Part shown: positions 8,401 to 18,335 of the stretch, piece after piece | How the letters are laid out: every line of letters begins with the position of its first letter | How positions within the stretch are numbered: position 1 is the stretch's first letter | From: an uncultured Myxococcales bacterium | Lineage (GTDB): Bacteria; Myxococcota_A; Bradymonadia; UBA7976; UBA1532 | NCBI GenBank assembly: GCA_903847385.1 | Contig: CAINDO010000464.1 | Span: forward strand, 1 to 36,755 | Reading direction: 5' to 3' | Length of the DNA: 36,755 nucleotides | Notes under the pieces: generated by a model | The model's database searches: none | Told to the model about the DNA's origin: nothing | Seen by the model: the letters and a program-made list of their open reading frames with translations, nothing else | Program-made: the position numbers and the translations under genes

Positions 8401-9329
8401 ACGGGCAGCAGCGCGCCGAACAGCGCCACCCCTGCCAGGACGAGCGGCGTGTCGCTGGCCTCGGCGAGGCTCTCGAGGGGCGCGAGCTGAACCAGCAGGG
8501 CGCCGAGGATGCCGGCCAGGGCCATCAGCGGAACCGTCGCGCGCAGGACATAGACCAGGTGGAGGACGGAGAGGCGGAGCGCCTGCCATGCCGCCTGCGC
8601 CCACGGTTCGGCGGGCGCGCCGGGCAGGGGACACTCCACGGCCGGCGGGGGACGGAAGAAGATGTGCGTGAGCCGGGTCCACCCCGTCAAGGCGGCGTCC
8701 TCCGCGGGCGGCGTGACGGCGGGCGTCGGCAGGAACCGGACCAGCAGCGGCATGACGATCAGCACGAGGGCCAGCGTGAGAGCGACCTTCACGCCGGCGA
8801 TGTGGAGCGGGAACATCGCGAACACCATGCCGAGCACGACGGGGTTCAGCGTCGGCGACGCGATGATGGTCGCCAGGGAGGCTTCCGTGCGCATCCCGGC
8901 CACTTGCATCCCGTGGGCGACCGGGGTGGCGCAGTTGGCGCAAAGGCCCAACGGGGCGCCTGCGGCCAGCCCCTGCAGCGCGGCCCGGAGCGCGCCGACG
9001 ACGCCCCCGCCGGCGGCGGTGCGGCGTGGGAAACAGGAGACGAGCGTCATGATGATGGCGGCGAAGAGCACGCCGAAGGTCATGCCGCGCCAGTTCGTGA
9101 CGGCCCACTCGATCGAGGTCTGCCAGACCGCGTCGAAGAAGGAACGGTCCGTCCCCTGAGGGAACAGCACCTCGAACCCGAGGTTGCCCATGCGGGTGCG
9201 GCCGCCCATGGCTGCCTTCTGCTGGAGCGCGGGGACCCGCGATTGGGACCAGAAGTAGCCCGCCAATGCGGCCGCCATCGAGAAGGCGAACAGGGCGCGT
9301 CGAAGGTGGGGAACGCGACTGGAACTCAT
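5436..9329 (-). CDS. Permease-like / Cys-repeat / FG-GAP / ASPIC-UnbV fusion protein
   Basis: 1297 residues. Residues 1-380 have about eight to ten hydrophobic segments. They resemble the DUF318/ArsP-type permease family (PF03773): a cysteine pair in CANCATPVA (130-138), then [12 protein letters not shown] (157-168), and a second half with [20 protein letters not shown]. Residues 412-638 hold about seven units with paired Cys, for example [15 protein letters not shown] and [15 protein letters not shown]. From about 690 there are FG-GAP/VCBS repeats ([41 protein letters not shown]), interrupted near 1010-1085 by three more Cys-pair units. The last ~90 residues are an ASPIC/UnbV domain ([25 protein letters not shown]). 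The start ATG has GGAG five bases upstream. The C-terminal part probably faces outside the cytoplasm. Substrate and function are unknown. Confidence 0.8.
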   Translation of the reverse strand: MSSSRVPHLRRALFAFSMAAALAGYFWSQSRVPALQQKAAMGGRTRMGNLGFEVLFPQGTDRSFFDAVWQTSIEWAVTNWRGMTFGVLFAAIIMTLVSCFPRRTAAGGGVVGALRAALQGLAAGAPLGLCANCATPVAHGMQVAGMRTEASLATIIASPTLNPVVLGMVFAMFPLHIAGVKVALTLALVLIVMPLLVRFLPTPAVTPPAEDAALTGWTRLTHIFFRPPPAVECPLPGAPAEPWAQAAWQALRLSVLHLVYVLRATVPLMALAGILGALLVQLAPLESLAEASDTPLVLAGVALFGALLPVPMSFDVLMASMLFAAGAPLTVAGTLLFTLGTFSVYPFLVVWRSLRPALAVALMLTIAALGLGAGVASQLLQKHATASALDFYAAADARRGGQELLTFAREACGRLGPDAAQCLESVARRGLAQGMDASICLLVPSAGQTDCQEAARFEATTRAAIQSGHLELCLSHTTPKDRGQCQRLVVDAVTRDNPDVSICDELVNSEEIANCKMHALRAWVEPRGDGTLCSVLGEADAEAQCRDFARTCATALQRSPEACQGLDDEQRGQFCLDRVATLLVDDAIARDDSAAGCASIPEQLQEACRNRSAHKWSMAHGDPALCDSIKEPEGRTTCARGAVVERVLAEFRSRRAADAGIAFALAPPSAEPDAVQPSTPAPAPLVQETLMTGGVRMRRTAFSAANTDGEARFVRHLGPDLGLTGLPRFTGLDFREPFVNGRGVASGDFDDDGRPDLLLATRVGPRLFRNLGGLRFAPVALPKVVQDADTFLVAFVDVDDDGRLDIFFSAYGADVRVLLNDGGHYDRGRMQSFPHRDAVVALAAAFADTNRDGRLDVYLGNWSFGSERGFEPTYSRNRMLVSFGGGHVEQVLPEAAGETLSTLFTDFNGDRSLDLIVGNDYDRPDHFYFGSGDGSFVLVGRGAGVIPVTPMHTMSIDAGDIDNDLIPDIFMADMSFGPATPGIYCDPLTGEDAVRCRATVAAFEAFESARMADCGALPEGADAADTQGCMAAVLTQLAFQSRDKAICGRLPEGAVTLRKFCELVLDAPPAPPLPLGDWLDQQTTNKLLLGNGVGRFADVTKRLGVEKSGWTWTARFADLDDDGFQDIYAGNGYKFLRPTPNVFFRNIDRATRFEDQAAKVGLDERLNTPAFTPTDLDGDGDLDLVLTTVPGPVIIYENRLSRGRRFHVELRDHRGNRFGVGSKVRIELDVPGRPRQMREIRAGGGYLSFDAPIAHFGVGDVERIKAIEVEWSTGQADRYEGPFDAGHRYVIERPAAP

Positions 9330-9377
9330 GCAGACTCCGTCCTGAATCCGCTGGTTCTCTCCGATCGACCGGGCGCT

Positions 9378-9399
9378 GGCAAGGTTGCCGAGGCTTGCC
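9378..9399. promoter_or_regulatory. Dyad in divergent promoter region
   Basis: GGCAAG and CTTGCC form an inverted repeat, and GGCAA-GG-TTGCC nests inside it. This is the 138-base gap between the permease fusion (minus) and the FKBP-like lipoprotein (plus). The adjacent TTCTATAAATG is an AT-rich island in very GC-rich DNA, so promoters for one or both genes probably lie here. I could not fix clear -35/-10 pairs. Confidence 0.3.
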
Positions 9400-9467
9400 A
9401 TTCTATAAATGCTGTAGCACATAGTCGATTGTGGACCGCGCCTCGGCGCGAGTGAGGGGGAGAAACC

Positions 9468-10370
9468 GTGTCCTTCGATCGAACCAGTCGGGTGTGGCGC
9501 AGAAGCACGGGCGTGACGTGTTTCGCCGTCGCCGCTCTCCTCGGGGCGTGCCGCGACGAGGCGCCGGTGGTGCCGTTGACCCGCTCCGGCGCCGCCACTT
9601 CGGCTCCACCCACGCTGGCCCCGACCGCTCCGGCGACGAATCCGGGCAAACCTGCGGATCTGACCGCGCCGACGGCCGGGGCGACCCTGCTGGCGCCGGG
9701 CATTCAGTGGCGCAAGGAGCAGGCCGGCACCTCGGCCGTTCGCCCGGAAGCCGGCGACACGGTCTCGCTTCACCGAATCGTCTGGGACGCCGACGGCGCC
9801 GTGCTCCTGAGCACGTGGGCCGCGGGCGCGCCGGCGAAGGTCCCCTTCCTGTCGCTCCCCGTGAGCGAGCGCGCGGCCCTCGTAGACATGGCCCCGGCGG
9901 AGCGGGCCGTCCTGTGGGTGGCCGCGGGCGTCGACGAAGGGACGGCCGAGCCGACGACGCATCTCGTGGAGCTGCTCGACGTGGCTCCCGGCAAGCGCAT
10001 GCCGCGCCTCGAGGGCGTCTCGGCCACACCGCCGGCCGGCGCGCGCCGATTGGGGACGGGCTTGACCTGCGTCGACGTGCGCGTTGGGACGGGGCGTCGG
10101 CAACCGCGCGCGGACAGCCGCGTCCGGACCGAGGTCGACTGCTTCACGCCCGACGGGCGGTTCCACGACGGAGCCTCGCGTGGGAACGGGCCGTCCGAAG
10201 GGGCCCTCGGCGGTCACTCGCCGGCGACCCGGCGCGTCTTCGGCAGCATGACCGCCGGGCAGATTCTCCGCTGCTGGACCGAACCGGGTCTCGACCCCGG
10301 GCTCGGGCGCGCGGCGGCGGGCCCGCTCATCTGCGACTACACACTTCACGGCGTCGACGACGCTCGCTGA
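9468..10370 (+). CDS. Lipoprotein with two degenerate FKBP-like domains
   Basis: 300 residues. The signal ends in the lipobox LLGAC (Cys 28), followed by a Pro/Thr/Ala linker. Two segments resemble FKBP-type peptidyl-prolyl isomerase modules. The first runs from GIQWRKEQAGTSAVRPEAGD to LVELLDVAPGK. The second runs from VDVRVGTGRRQPRADSRV through TPDGRFHD to ICDYTLHGV. Both keep the G-T-G...V...DG.F order, but many active-site aromatics are missing, so they may be binding rather than catalytic domains. The GTG start follows a strong GAGGGGGAGA. The gene heads a same-strand series with two large surface proteins, suggesting an envelope or folding role. The FKBP assignment is by pattern only. 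Confidence 0.6.
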   Translation: MSFDRTSRVWRRSTGVTCFAVAALLGACRDEAPVVPLTRSGAATSAPPTLAPTAPATNPGKPADLTAPTAGATLLAPGIQWRKEQAGTSAVRPEAGDTVSLHRIVWDADGAVLLSTWAAGAPAKVPFLSLPVSERAALVDMAPAERAVLWVAAGVDEGTAEPTTHLVELLDVAPGKRMPRLEGVSATPPAGARRLGTGLTCVDVRVGTGRRQPRADSRVRTEVDCFTPDGRFHDGASRGNGPSEGALGGHSPATRRVFGSMTAGQILRCWTEPGLDPGLGRAAAGPLICDYTLHGVDDAR

Positions 10371-10386
10371 CGCGGAAAATCCGCGT
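10370..10386 (+). terminator. Hairpin directly after the FKBP-like lipoprotein
   Basis: ACGCGGA and TCCGCGT form a perfect 7-bp stem around an AAA loop, starting at the last base of the stop codon and followed by TTC. It may terminate or attenuate transcription before the thrombospondin-repeat gene. The T-tract is very short. Confidence 0.45.
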
Positions 10387-10481
10387 TCGGCACCTTGCAA
10401 CGTGCATTCCTGTTGAACTATTTCATAGGGGATGGAATTCTGACGGTGGCGTCCTGTGCGCCGAGACGAGGGGGAGAGTCG

Positions 10482-12134
10482 ATGGTCCGGATGGAGTGCC
10501 GAAAGCTGGTCGGGGCAACCGTTCTTGCCTGTCTGGCCGTCGCCTGTGGCGGTGGCGGGGGCGGAGGCGGCGGTGAGTCCCAGGAGGACGCGAGCGTCTT
10601 CGGTGGCGCCTCGGGCGGTGGCAGCGGCGGGAGCGGCACCGGCGGAGAGGCCGCGGGCGGCACGGGCGGCGACATCGCCGGCGGCAACGCCACGGGCGGC
10701 GCAGGCGGCGGCAGCGGCGGCACCACGGGGGGCTCCCCCGTCGGTGGAGGCGGCGCGGGCGGAGGCGGCGACGGTGGCAACGCCACGGGTGGCACGCCGA
10801 CCGGCGGCGTGATCGCCCCCCCGGATGCGGACGGCGACGGCATCGCGGACGCCGCGGACAATTGTCCCGCGGTTTCGAACGCGGATCAGGTCGACGCGGA
10901 CGGTGACCTCGTGGGCGACGCCTGCGACGATCCCGTCGTGGCCGACGACGCCGACTCGGACGGCGTCCCCGACGGCAGCGACAACTGCCGAGACACGGCG
11001 AACCCCGGCCAGGAGGACAGCGATCGGAACGGTCTCGGTGATGCGTGCGACGCGCCGCCGCCGCCGCCCGACGCCGATCTCGACGGCGTTCCCGACGACA
11101 CGGACAACTGTCCGGCCACCCCGAACGAAGACCAGCTCGACAGCGACGACGACGGCCCCGGGGATGTCTGCGACGGCGATCCCTTCAACGAGGATCCGGA
11201 TTCCGACGGCATCCGCGGTGACGCGGACAACTGCCCGGACGCCGCGAACCCCGGGCAGCTGAACAGCGACCGGGACGGGTTGGGCGACGCCTGTGACAAC
11301 TGCCCCCTGGTGGACAACCAGGACCAGGCCGACGCGGATGATGACGGCACCGGCGACGCCTGCGCCGACGCCCCGGATCTCGACCTCGACGACGACGGCA
11401 TCGAGAACGCGCTCGACAACTGCCCCGACGTGGCCAACCCGGAGCAGGGCGACGCCAACATGAACGGGACGGGCGACGCCTGCGAGGCCGCGGCCGGGGA
11501 CTCCGACGGGGACGGGCTCGGCGACGACGTCGACAACTGCCCGAACTTCCCGGCGTTCGACCTCTCGGACCCCGATCTCGACGCCATCGGCTCGCCCTGC
11601 GACAACTGCCCGGGCATCGCGAACCCCGATCAGGCGGACGCGGACCAGGACGGCGAAGGCAACGCCTGCGAGTCCAACTTCGTCGATCCCAACGACCCGG
11701 ATCTGGATCGCGTGTTCAACCCGGACGACAACTGTCCGGAGCTGTCGAACCCGGATCAGGCCGATCTCGACTTCAACGGGGTGGGCGACGCCTGTCAGCG
11801 GTTCTTCCGCGACTCGGACGGGGACAGCCTGCCCGACTACGCCGACTCCTGCGTTCTCTACCCGAACCCCGCCGTCGGCGGCGGTGGCACGGGCGGTGAC
11901 TTCTGCGCCGAGGCCGCGCTCGCGGACTCGGACGGGGACGGCGTGCCGAACAGCCAGGACAGCTGTCCGGCGCTTGCGAATCCTGACCAGGGCCCCAACG
12001 AGCCCTGTCTGAACGATACGGACAACGACGGTGTCGCCAACGATCGGGACAACTGCCCGTTCCTGCCGAACCGCAACCAGGCGGAGGCCGAGCCCGGTCT
12101 CGGCGCTGCTTGCGCGTTCGACGCCAACGGCTGA
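10482..12134 (+). CDS. Thrombospondin type 3 repeat lipoprotein
   Basis: 550 residues. The signal ends in the lipobox LAVAC (Cys at about 21), followed by nine Gly and a ~85-residue linker of Gly, Ala, Ser and Thr. From about residue 115 to the C-terminus there are about 12 thrombospondin type 3 units (PF02412), each with a DxDxDG calcium loop and a DNCP..NPDQ segment, for example DNCPDVANPEQGDANMNGTG. In known proteins these loops bind Ca2+ and rigidify an elongated rod. The product is probably an acidic, calcium-stabilised surface stalk. The ATG has GAGGGGGAGAG just upstream. The next gene starts 14 bases after the stop, so the two should be co-transcribed and may function together. Confidence 0.85.
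   Translation: MVRMECRKLVGATVLACLAVACGGGGGGGGGESQEDASVFGGASGGGSGGSGTGGEAAGGTGGDIAGGNATGGAGGGSGGTTGGSPVGGGGAGGGGDGGNATGGTPTGGVIAPPDADGDGIADAADNCPAVSNADQVDADGDLVGDACDDPVVADDADSDGVPDGSDNCRDTANPGQEDSDRNGLGDACDAPPPPPDADLDGVPDDTDNCPATPNEDQLDSDDDGPGDVCDGDPFNEDPDSDGIRGDADNCPDAANPGQLNSDRDGLGDACDNCPLVDNQDQADADDDGTGDACADAPDLDLDDDGIENALDNCPDVANPEQGDANMNGTGDACEAAAGDSDGDGLGDDVDNCPNFPAFDLSDPDLDAIGSPCDNCPGIANPDQADADQDGEGNACESNFVDPNDPDLDRVFNPDDNCPELSNPDQADLDFNGVGDACQRFFRDSDGDSLPDYADSCVLYPNPAVGGGGTGGDFCAEAALADSDGDGVPNSQDSCPALANPDQGPNEPCLNDTDNDGVANDRDNCPFLPNRNQAEAEPGLGAACAFDANG
10824..12100 (+). repeat. Twelve thrombospondin type 3 repeats
   Basis: Twelve DNCP/DSCP-type units of irregular 30-45-residue spacing lie within the lipoprotein gene. 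Their DNA is diverged enough that they are not simple tandem copies, which suggests old repeats. Two units (DNCPNFPAFDL and DSCVLYPNPAV) depart from the NPDQ consensus. Confidence 0.8.
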
Positions 12135-12148
12135 TGGGGGGGGAGAGC

Positions 12149-15100
12149 ATGAAACTGTCGACCAAATGGAAGAGCCTCGCGCTGACCGCGGGCATCGTCT
12201 TCGCGCCTTCGGTCGCGAGCGCGTTGCCCAATGAGCTGATGCAGGAGGGCGTGCTGCTCGACCTGGCAGGCAACCCGCTTCAGGGCGCACACACGATCCG
12301 GGTCCGGATCTGGAACGACCTGGCCGCCGGGATGGCGGTCCACGACGAGACGTTCATGAACGTCCAGCTCGTCGAGGGCTACTACTTCATCGCGGTGGGC
12401 TCGACCCGGCCTCTGGCCGGTTCGCTCTTCACGGGCAACGCCTTCCTCGGGCTGACGATCGACGGCGGCGCCGAGCTCGCGCCGCGCATCGCCCTGCGCA
12501 AGGTCCCCGCGGCGTTCGTCGCCGACAACGCCGTGGGCGACATCACGCCCCGCACGGTGGCCGTCGGCGGCAACGTGGTCATCGACGCCAACGGGCGCTG
12601 GGTGGGCAACATCGCCGGCCTGCAGGGCGCCGCGGGCCCCGCCGGTCCCCAGGGTCCGGTCGGTCCGGTCGGCCCCGCGGGCGGTGCCGGGCAGAACGCC
12701 GATCCGGCGGCCGTCGTGCCCCTGGTCGTTCAGAACATTCAGGCGAACCCCAACGCGCTGCCCTATGTCCGCAGCGACATCGCTTCGGTCAAGCAGGGCA
12801 ACCTGACGCTCGCCAGCGGCGCGCTCTCGGCGTCCGGCACCGTCTCGGCGACGGGCAACGTCTCCAGCGCGGCGAACGTGGTCGGCGGTGTCGAGGTCCA
12901 GGGCCCCATCGGCCGCTTCACCTCGGTGTTTGCGACCAACCTCACGTCGACCAATGCCACCATTCAGAACATGAACGGCAACATCGTGTTCGGCGGCAAC
13001 CTGACGCTGAACGGTGACGTGACGCTCGGCCCCAATACCGACTTCATCGGTACGCTGCGGTCCGGCGACATCATCGCTGCCAACCTCACCGCCGCGAACC
13101 TGATCACGGCGGGCAACCTCACCGTGGCCAACGTGAACGCTTCGGGCACGGTGTCGGCCAACGGTGATGTTCGGGCGAACGCCGCCGTCCGGGCCGGCGT
13201 CGGCGGTATGTACGTCAACAACATCCAGGTCTTCGACGGCAACGGCAACCTGCTGCGCCGCCCCCAGTACACCTGCCCGGCCGGCTCGCTGCTGTTCGGC
13301 ACGGACGCCGCCGGCAACCCCCGGTGTGTCAACGTGACCTGCCCGGCGGGACAGAGCTTCCGCAGTTTCGATGCCGCCCTCAACCCCGTCTGCGAGGTCG
13401 ACGACATCGGCCTCGCGGCGGTGCCCGCGAACCAGTGCCCGGCCGGCCAGGCGGTCATCCAGATCGCCGCCAACGGTCAGACGACGTGCGGCGTCCCGTC
13501 GACGCAGCGCGACTGCCCCGCGGGTCAGTACGTATCGGGCATCGCGGCGAACGGAACGCTGACCTGTGGCACGCCCGCGGGTGGTGGCGCCGGTGGTGAG
13601 CGCCCCCTCCGCGGCAACTTGCTCGTCTGCGGCAACTCGAGCCGTCCGGCCAACCAGTTCATCCCGGCCGGCGTGAACCTGAACGTGATCGCCGGCTGCG
13701 CGCCGGACGCGAACACGCAGGCCATGCTCGTGACCCGCAACGGCGTCGGCAACCGCAACGCCGCGTGGAAGACCTGGGTCGAGGCCGGCGGCATCATCGT
13801 GACCGAGTACAGCACCGCCCACCTCGTCTTCTCGACCGTGTTCAACGTGAACCAGGGGCAGGGCGGCGGCAACGGTGGTTGCGCGGACGACCTGAACCCG
13901 CCGACCCGCTTCAACCTGAACGACCCGTTCTGGGTGGCCAATCAGGCGAACCCCACGCAGGCGAACACCGGCTGTGGCTTCGACGTGACGAACTTCCCGG
14001 GCATCACCCGTCTGGCCGGTTGGAACGCGAACACGACCCAGGTCGGCTACCGCGACGCCGCCCTCGGCCGCCTTTGGCTCGTCGAGTCCGACTGGCAGGA
14101 CAACGAGGCCTCCATGGGCCAGGCGTCGAAGACCTTCATGGGCTACATGATCACCCACGGCGCGCGCGTCGCCGGCGGTGGTGGTGGTGGCGCGCCTGCG
14201 CTGTTCCAGTTCCAGGGCGTTCGCAACAACGTCGCGGACGCGGACCTCCTCGGCTGGAACCGCTGCATGACCGGCCGGTACAACGACAACCAGCCCACCA
14301 CGGCGGCGATCCTCGCGAACTGCTCCGGCCCCAAGATCATGTACGGCTGCCGCAGCGTCGGTTCGGCCACGTGGCGCGTCATGGCGCAGGGCGACCGCGC
14401 CGCCGTCTTCACGGACGTCGGCCAGAACGGCGGCGCCACCACGCAGAACAACGGCGTGGGCTGGTACTTCTCGGGCAACTGGTCCGTCGGCTTCGCGCCG
14501 GGCGGCCAGGCGGTCACCCGCAACTCCTGTGACACGACCAACCAGGGCAGCGACGACCGCATCTGCTGGCACTCGGGTGGCAACACCCTCAACAACGGCT
14601 GGCGCTGCGGCAATCAGATCGTCGGCGATGCCAACTGGGAGCGCGCGATCTGGCACGGTGACCCGGCGGCGGGTGGTGGTGGCGGCGGCGGCAATGTCTG
14701 GCGCGCCGTCGGTCCCCAGGAGAACATCGCGGACGCCGCCCTCGTCGGTTGGACGCGCTGCTACACGGGTCGCTACAACGAGGTCGCGCCCACGGTGGCC
14801 GCGGTCCAGGCCGCCTGCAACCAGGGCAACTCGATCATGTACGGCTGCCGTCCGGCCGGCGCGGCCAACTGGACCCTCCTGGGCCAGGGCGCGCGGGCTC
14901 AGGTCTTTCAGAATACGGGCGACGGCGGCAACGTGCTCGTCAACAGCAACGGCATCGACTGGTACTTCAGCCCGAGCTGGTCCATCGGCTTCGTCGCCGC
15001 GGGCACGGGCGTCAGCCGCAACTCCTGTGACACCGCGGGCAACGTGCCCCAGCACCGCATGTGCTGGCACACCGGCGGCGGCAACATGAACAGCGGCTAC

Positions 15101-15166
15101 CGTTGCGGCAACAACTTCCTCAACGGCAACAACGGCTGGGAACGCGCCATCTGGACCGCGCCCTGA
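12149..15166 (+). CDS. Collagen-like surface protein with duplicated Cys/Trp-rich C-terminal domain
   Basis: 1005 residues. A Sec signal ends at about SVASA (25). Residues 26-130 resemble the beta-rich N-terminal module common in delta-proteobacterial surface proteins (..GNPLQGAHTIRVRIWND.., APRIALRKVPAAFVADNA). A short collagen-type G-X-Y run spans 157-181. Residues 225-350 are Asn/Thr-rich short-period beta repeats (GNLTLASG, GNLTLNGDVTLG). Four CPAGQ...C units follow to about 480. Residues 485-675 form a compact domain including GGIIVTEYS and LGRLWLVESDWQD, loosely like a ThuA/amidotransferase fold; that is a guess. Two related ~150-residue domains (685-835 and 850-1002), joined by a Gly linker, complete the protein. 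It is probably secreted or surface-exposed and may be a fibre or adhesin. No enzyme motif was recognised. Confidence 0.75.
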   Translation: MKLSTKWKSLALTAGIVFAPSVASALPNELMQEGVLLDLAGNPLQGAHTIRVRIWNDLAAGMAVHDETFMNVQLVEGYYFIAVGSTRPLAGSLFTGNAFLGLTIDGGAELAPRIALRKVPAAFVADNAVGDITPRTVAVGGNVVIDANGRWVGNIAGLQGAAGPAGPQGPVGPVGPAGGAGQNADPAAVVPLVVQNIQANPNALPYVRSDIASVKQGNLTLASGALSASGTVSATGNVSSAANVVGGVEVQGPIGRFTSVFATNLTSTNATIQNMNGNIVFGGNLTLNGDVTLGPNTDFIGTLRSGDIIAANLTAANLITAGNLTVANVNASGTVSANGDVRANAAVRAGVGGMYVNNIQVFDGNGNLLRRPQYTCPAGSLLFGTDAAGNPRCVNVTCPAGQSFRSFDAALNPVCEVDDIGLAAVPANQCPAGQAVIQIAANGQTTCGVPSTQRDCPAGQYVSGIAANGTLTCGTPAGGGAGGERPLRGNLLVCGNSSRPANQFIPAGVNLNVIAGCAPDANTQAMLVTRNGVGNRNAAWKTWVEAGGIIVTEYSTAHLVFSTVFNVNQGQGGGNGGCADDLNPPTRFNLNDPFWVANQANPTQANTGCGFDVTNFPGITRLAGWNANTTQVGYRDAALGRLWLVESDWQDNEASMGQASKTFMGYMITHGARVAGGGGGGAPALFQFQGVRNNVADADLLGWNRCMTGRYNDNQPTTAAILANCSGPKIMYGCRSVGSATWRVMAQGDRAAVFTDVGQNGGATTQNNGVGWYFSGNWSVGFAPGGQAVTRNSCDTTNQGSDDRICWHSGGNTLNNGWRCGNQIVGDANWERAIWHGDPAAGGGGGGGNVWRAVGPQENIADAALVGWTRCYTGRYNEVAPTVAAVQAACNQGNSIMYGCRPAGAANWTLLGQGARAQVFQNTGDGGNVLVNSNGIDWYFSPSWSIGFVAAGTGVSRNSCDTAGNVPQHRMCWHTGGGNMNSGYRCGNNFLNGNNGWERAIWTAP
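14201..14653 (+). repeat. First copy of ~150-residue Cys/Trp-rich domain
   Basis: Landmarks in order are NNVADADLLGWNRCMTGRYN, IMYGCRSVG, NNGVGWYFSGNWSVGFAP, TRNSCDT, RICWHSGGN, NNGWRCGNQ and WERAIW. All recur in the second copy. Six Cys positions are shared between the copies, suggesting a disulfide-stabilised extracellular domain with a possible lectin-like role, which is not demonstrated. Confidence 0.75.
14699..15154 (+). repeat. Second copy of ~150-residue Cys/Trp-rich domain
   Basis: Landmarks are ENIADAALVGWTRCYTGRYN, IMYGCRPAG, NGIDWYFSPSWSIGFVA, SRNSCDT, RMCWHTGGG, SGYRCGNN and WERAIW. The copy matches the first along its whole length at about half the positions by eye. This indicates an old internal duplication rather than recent recombination. 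Confidence 0.75.
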
Positions 15167-15242
15167 GCGCCTGATCCCCCCGCTCGCCTCGTTCTCGCCT
15201 TCCCCGCTCCACACCGCGACAAACAGACGCCCGAACGACGCC

Positions 15243-16753
15243 TCACGGCGGCGGCCCCGTCAGCGACGCCTCCAGTGGCGGCGCGGTCAGGGCGTTCAAG
15301 AAGGCGACGAGGTCGTCGATCTCCGCGTCCGTGGCCGGGTACGGCACGAGCGCGGCGTCGAGCACGCCCAGCGCCGGAGTGTCGGGCAGGGTCGTCTTGT
15401 AGCGAATCACGTCGGACAGGCCCTCGTAGCGACCGTCGTGCAGGTACGGACCGGTCAGGGCCACGTTGCGCAGCGTCGGGGTGCGGAACGCGCCGAGCGT
15501 CTCCGGCCCGGCGACCAGCCCCGCGAGCCGTGCGGCGCGGTCGCCGGCGGGGTCGTCGCTGTGCGGCCCCGCGGCGTTGAAGCGGTCGGCCAGGACCTCG
15601 GCGATGGCGGTCGCGCGCCCGGCGTCCAGGGGGGCGCCCTCCAGGCGGGCGAGGCCCACGTTGTGGAATCGCTCGTCAGCCAGCAGGGGGCCCTCGTGGC
15701 ACCGCACGCAGCCCACGGGGCCGATGAACAGCCGCAGGCCCCGCAACGCGGCCGGGTCCAGCCGTTCGAGGGCGTCGGGCTCTCCAGCGGCCAGGGCGTC
15801 GAGGAACACGTCGAAGGGCGCGGGCCCGGGGCTGAGGCGGCGTCCGAAGGCGGCGAGCGCCTTGAGCACCTGCGCGAACAGCGCGTCGAGCGTGTCCCGG
15901 TCGGCCGGGGCCAGCGACCGCCAGGCCGTGTCCAGGGCGGCGTCCTCCGGGGCGTCCGAGGGCCGCGCCCGCGCGGGCAGGCGCGCCCAGAACGCGGGCT
16001 CCGGCAGGGGACCGAAGGCCGCCTCGAACGCCCGCCGCACGACGGGCCGCTCGAAGATGTAGCGCAGGACCCGCACGCGGTCGTGGTTCAGCTCGTGGGG
16101 GCTCTCCAGGGGCGTGCGCGCCTGCGCCCACTGGGAGTCCGCGCCGCCGTCCCAGAAGAACCACTCGCGGTGGCCGGCGTCGAGCAGCGTCGGCACGCTG
16201 CGGAAATCGAGCCCGCCGTGGGCGTCGTAGGACAGGAGGCTCGAGAACCCGTGGGCCGGCACATGGCACCCGGAGCAGCTCGCCAGGCCGTTGTTCGACA
16301 GATCCGCGGCGTAGAAAAGCGCCTGCCCGAGGAGCGCCGCGGCGGGATCGTCCGCGTACCGGTTCGTGGGATCCGGCGGCGGCGAGGCCGGGCGGCGCAT
16401 GGCCATCAGCACGGCCCGGTCGGCGGCCGTGAAGCCATCGAGGCCCGCGTCCAGGCGCTCGGCGGGGGCGGCGTCCGGCGCGGCGTCCGGCGCGGCGTCC
16501 GCCCCTGATTCCGGCGCCATCGCGTCCCTGACCGGGACCGCCGAGTCGGCGGCCAGCGCGTCCGGGGCAGCCGTCGGCGGGGGGCCTGCGTCCGGGGCGT
16601 TCGTCGGCGGGGCGGGCGCGTCCGGGGCCGGCGCGACCGCGTCCGACACACGCCCCCCGGCGGCGTCCGGGGCGTCGCCCGATGGCTCCGCGACCGACGT
16701 ACACGCCGCGAGCGCGACGCCGGTGAGGAGGGCTCGATTCGCCCGCCGCGCGC

Positions 16754-16757
<4 letters not shown>
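15243..16757 (-). CDS. Lipid-anchored di-heme cytochrome c peroxidase (CCP/MauG family)
   Basis: 504 residues. The family uses two c-type hemes to reduce H2O2 or oxidise protein or organic substrates in the periplasm. Heme sites are CSGCH (161-165) and CVRCH (350-354), with the family context [49 protein letters not shown] and the C-terminal [13 protein letters not shown] lipobox LAAC (Cys 19) and a ~90-residue Pro/Asp/Ala linker precede the catalytic part, so it is probably tethered to a membrane. The likely start is TTG at 16757, overlapping the pccB stop as TTGA, which implies translational coupling. It is the last gene of the minus-strand run. CCP and MauG-like activities cannot be separated by sequence alone. 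Confidence 0.85.
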
Positions 16758-18319
<1,562 letters not shown>

Positions 18320-18335
18320 TCGGGGAACCTTGCTC

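Noticed and set aside
9375..9392. Sigma-54 type -24/-12 element (TGGCAAGGTTGCC)
   Set aside because: The GG-to-GC distance is too short for a sigma-54 promoter.
10395..10441. Sigma-70 promoter TTGCAA-18-TATTTC before the TSP3 gene
   Set aside because: The -10 match is only three of six and other equally weak pairs exist, so no single promoter could be chosen.
10824..12100. CRISPR-like array
   Set aside because: The periodicity is protein-level TSP3 repetition with irregular spacing and no identical DNA repeats or unique spacers.
9330..12290. Upstream extension of the large minus-strand fusion frame by almost 1000 codons
   Set aside because: It is antisense to the FKBP-like and TSP3 genes, has Val/Gly-Val repeats that mirror their codons, and the ATG at 9329 has a proper ribosome binding site and signal-like N-terminus.
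11858..15214. Minus-strand open frame of over 1100 codons opposite the collagen-like gene
   Set aside because: The protein is composed of Arg/Asp/Val/Ala without motifs, typical of the shadow of a real high-GC gene.
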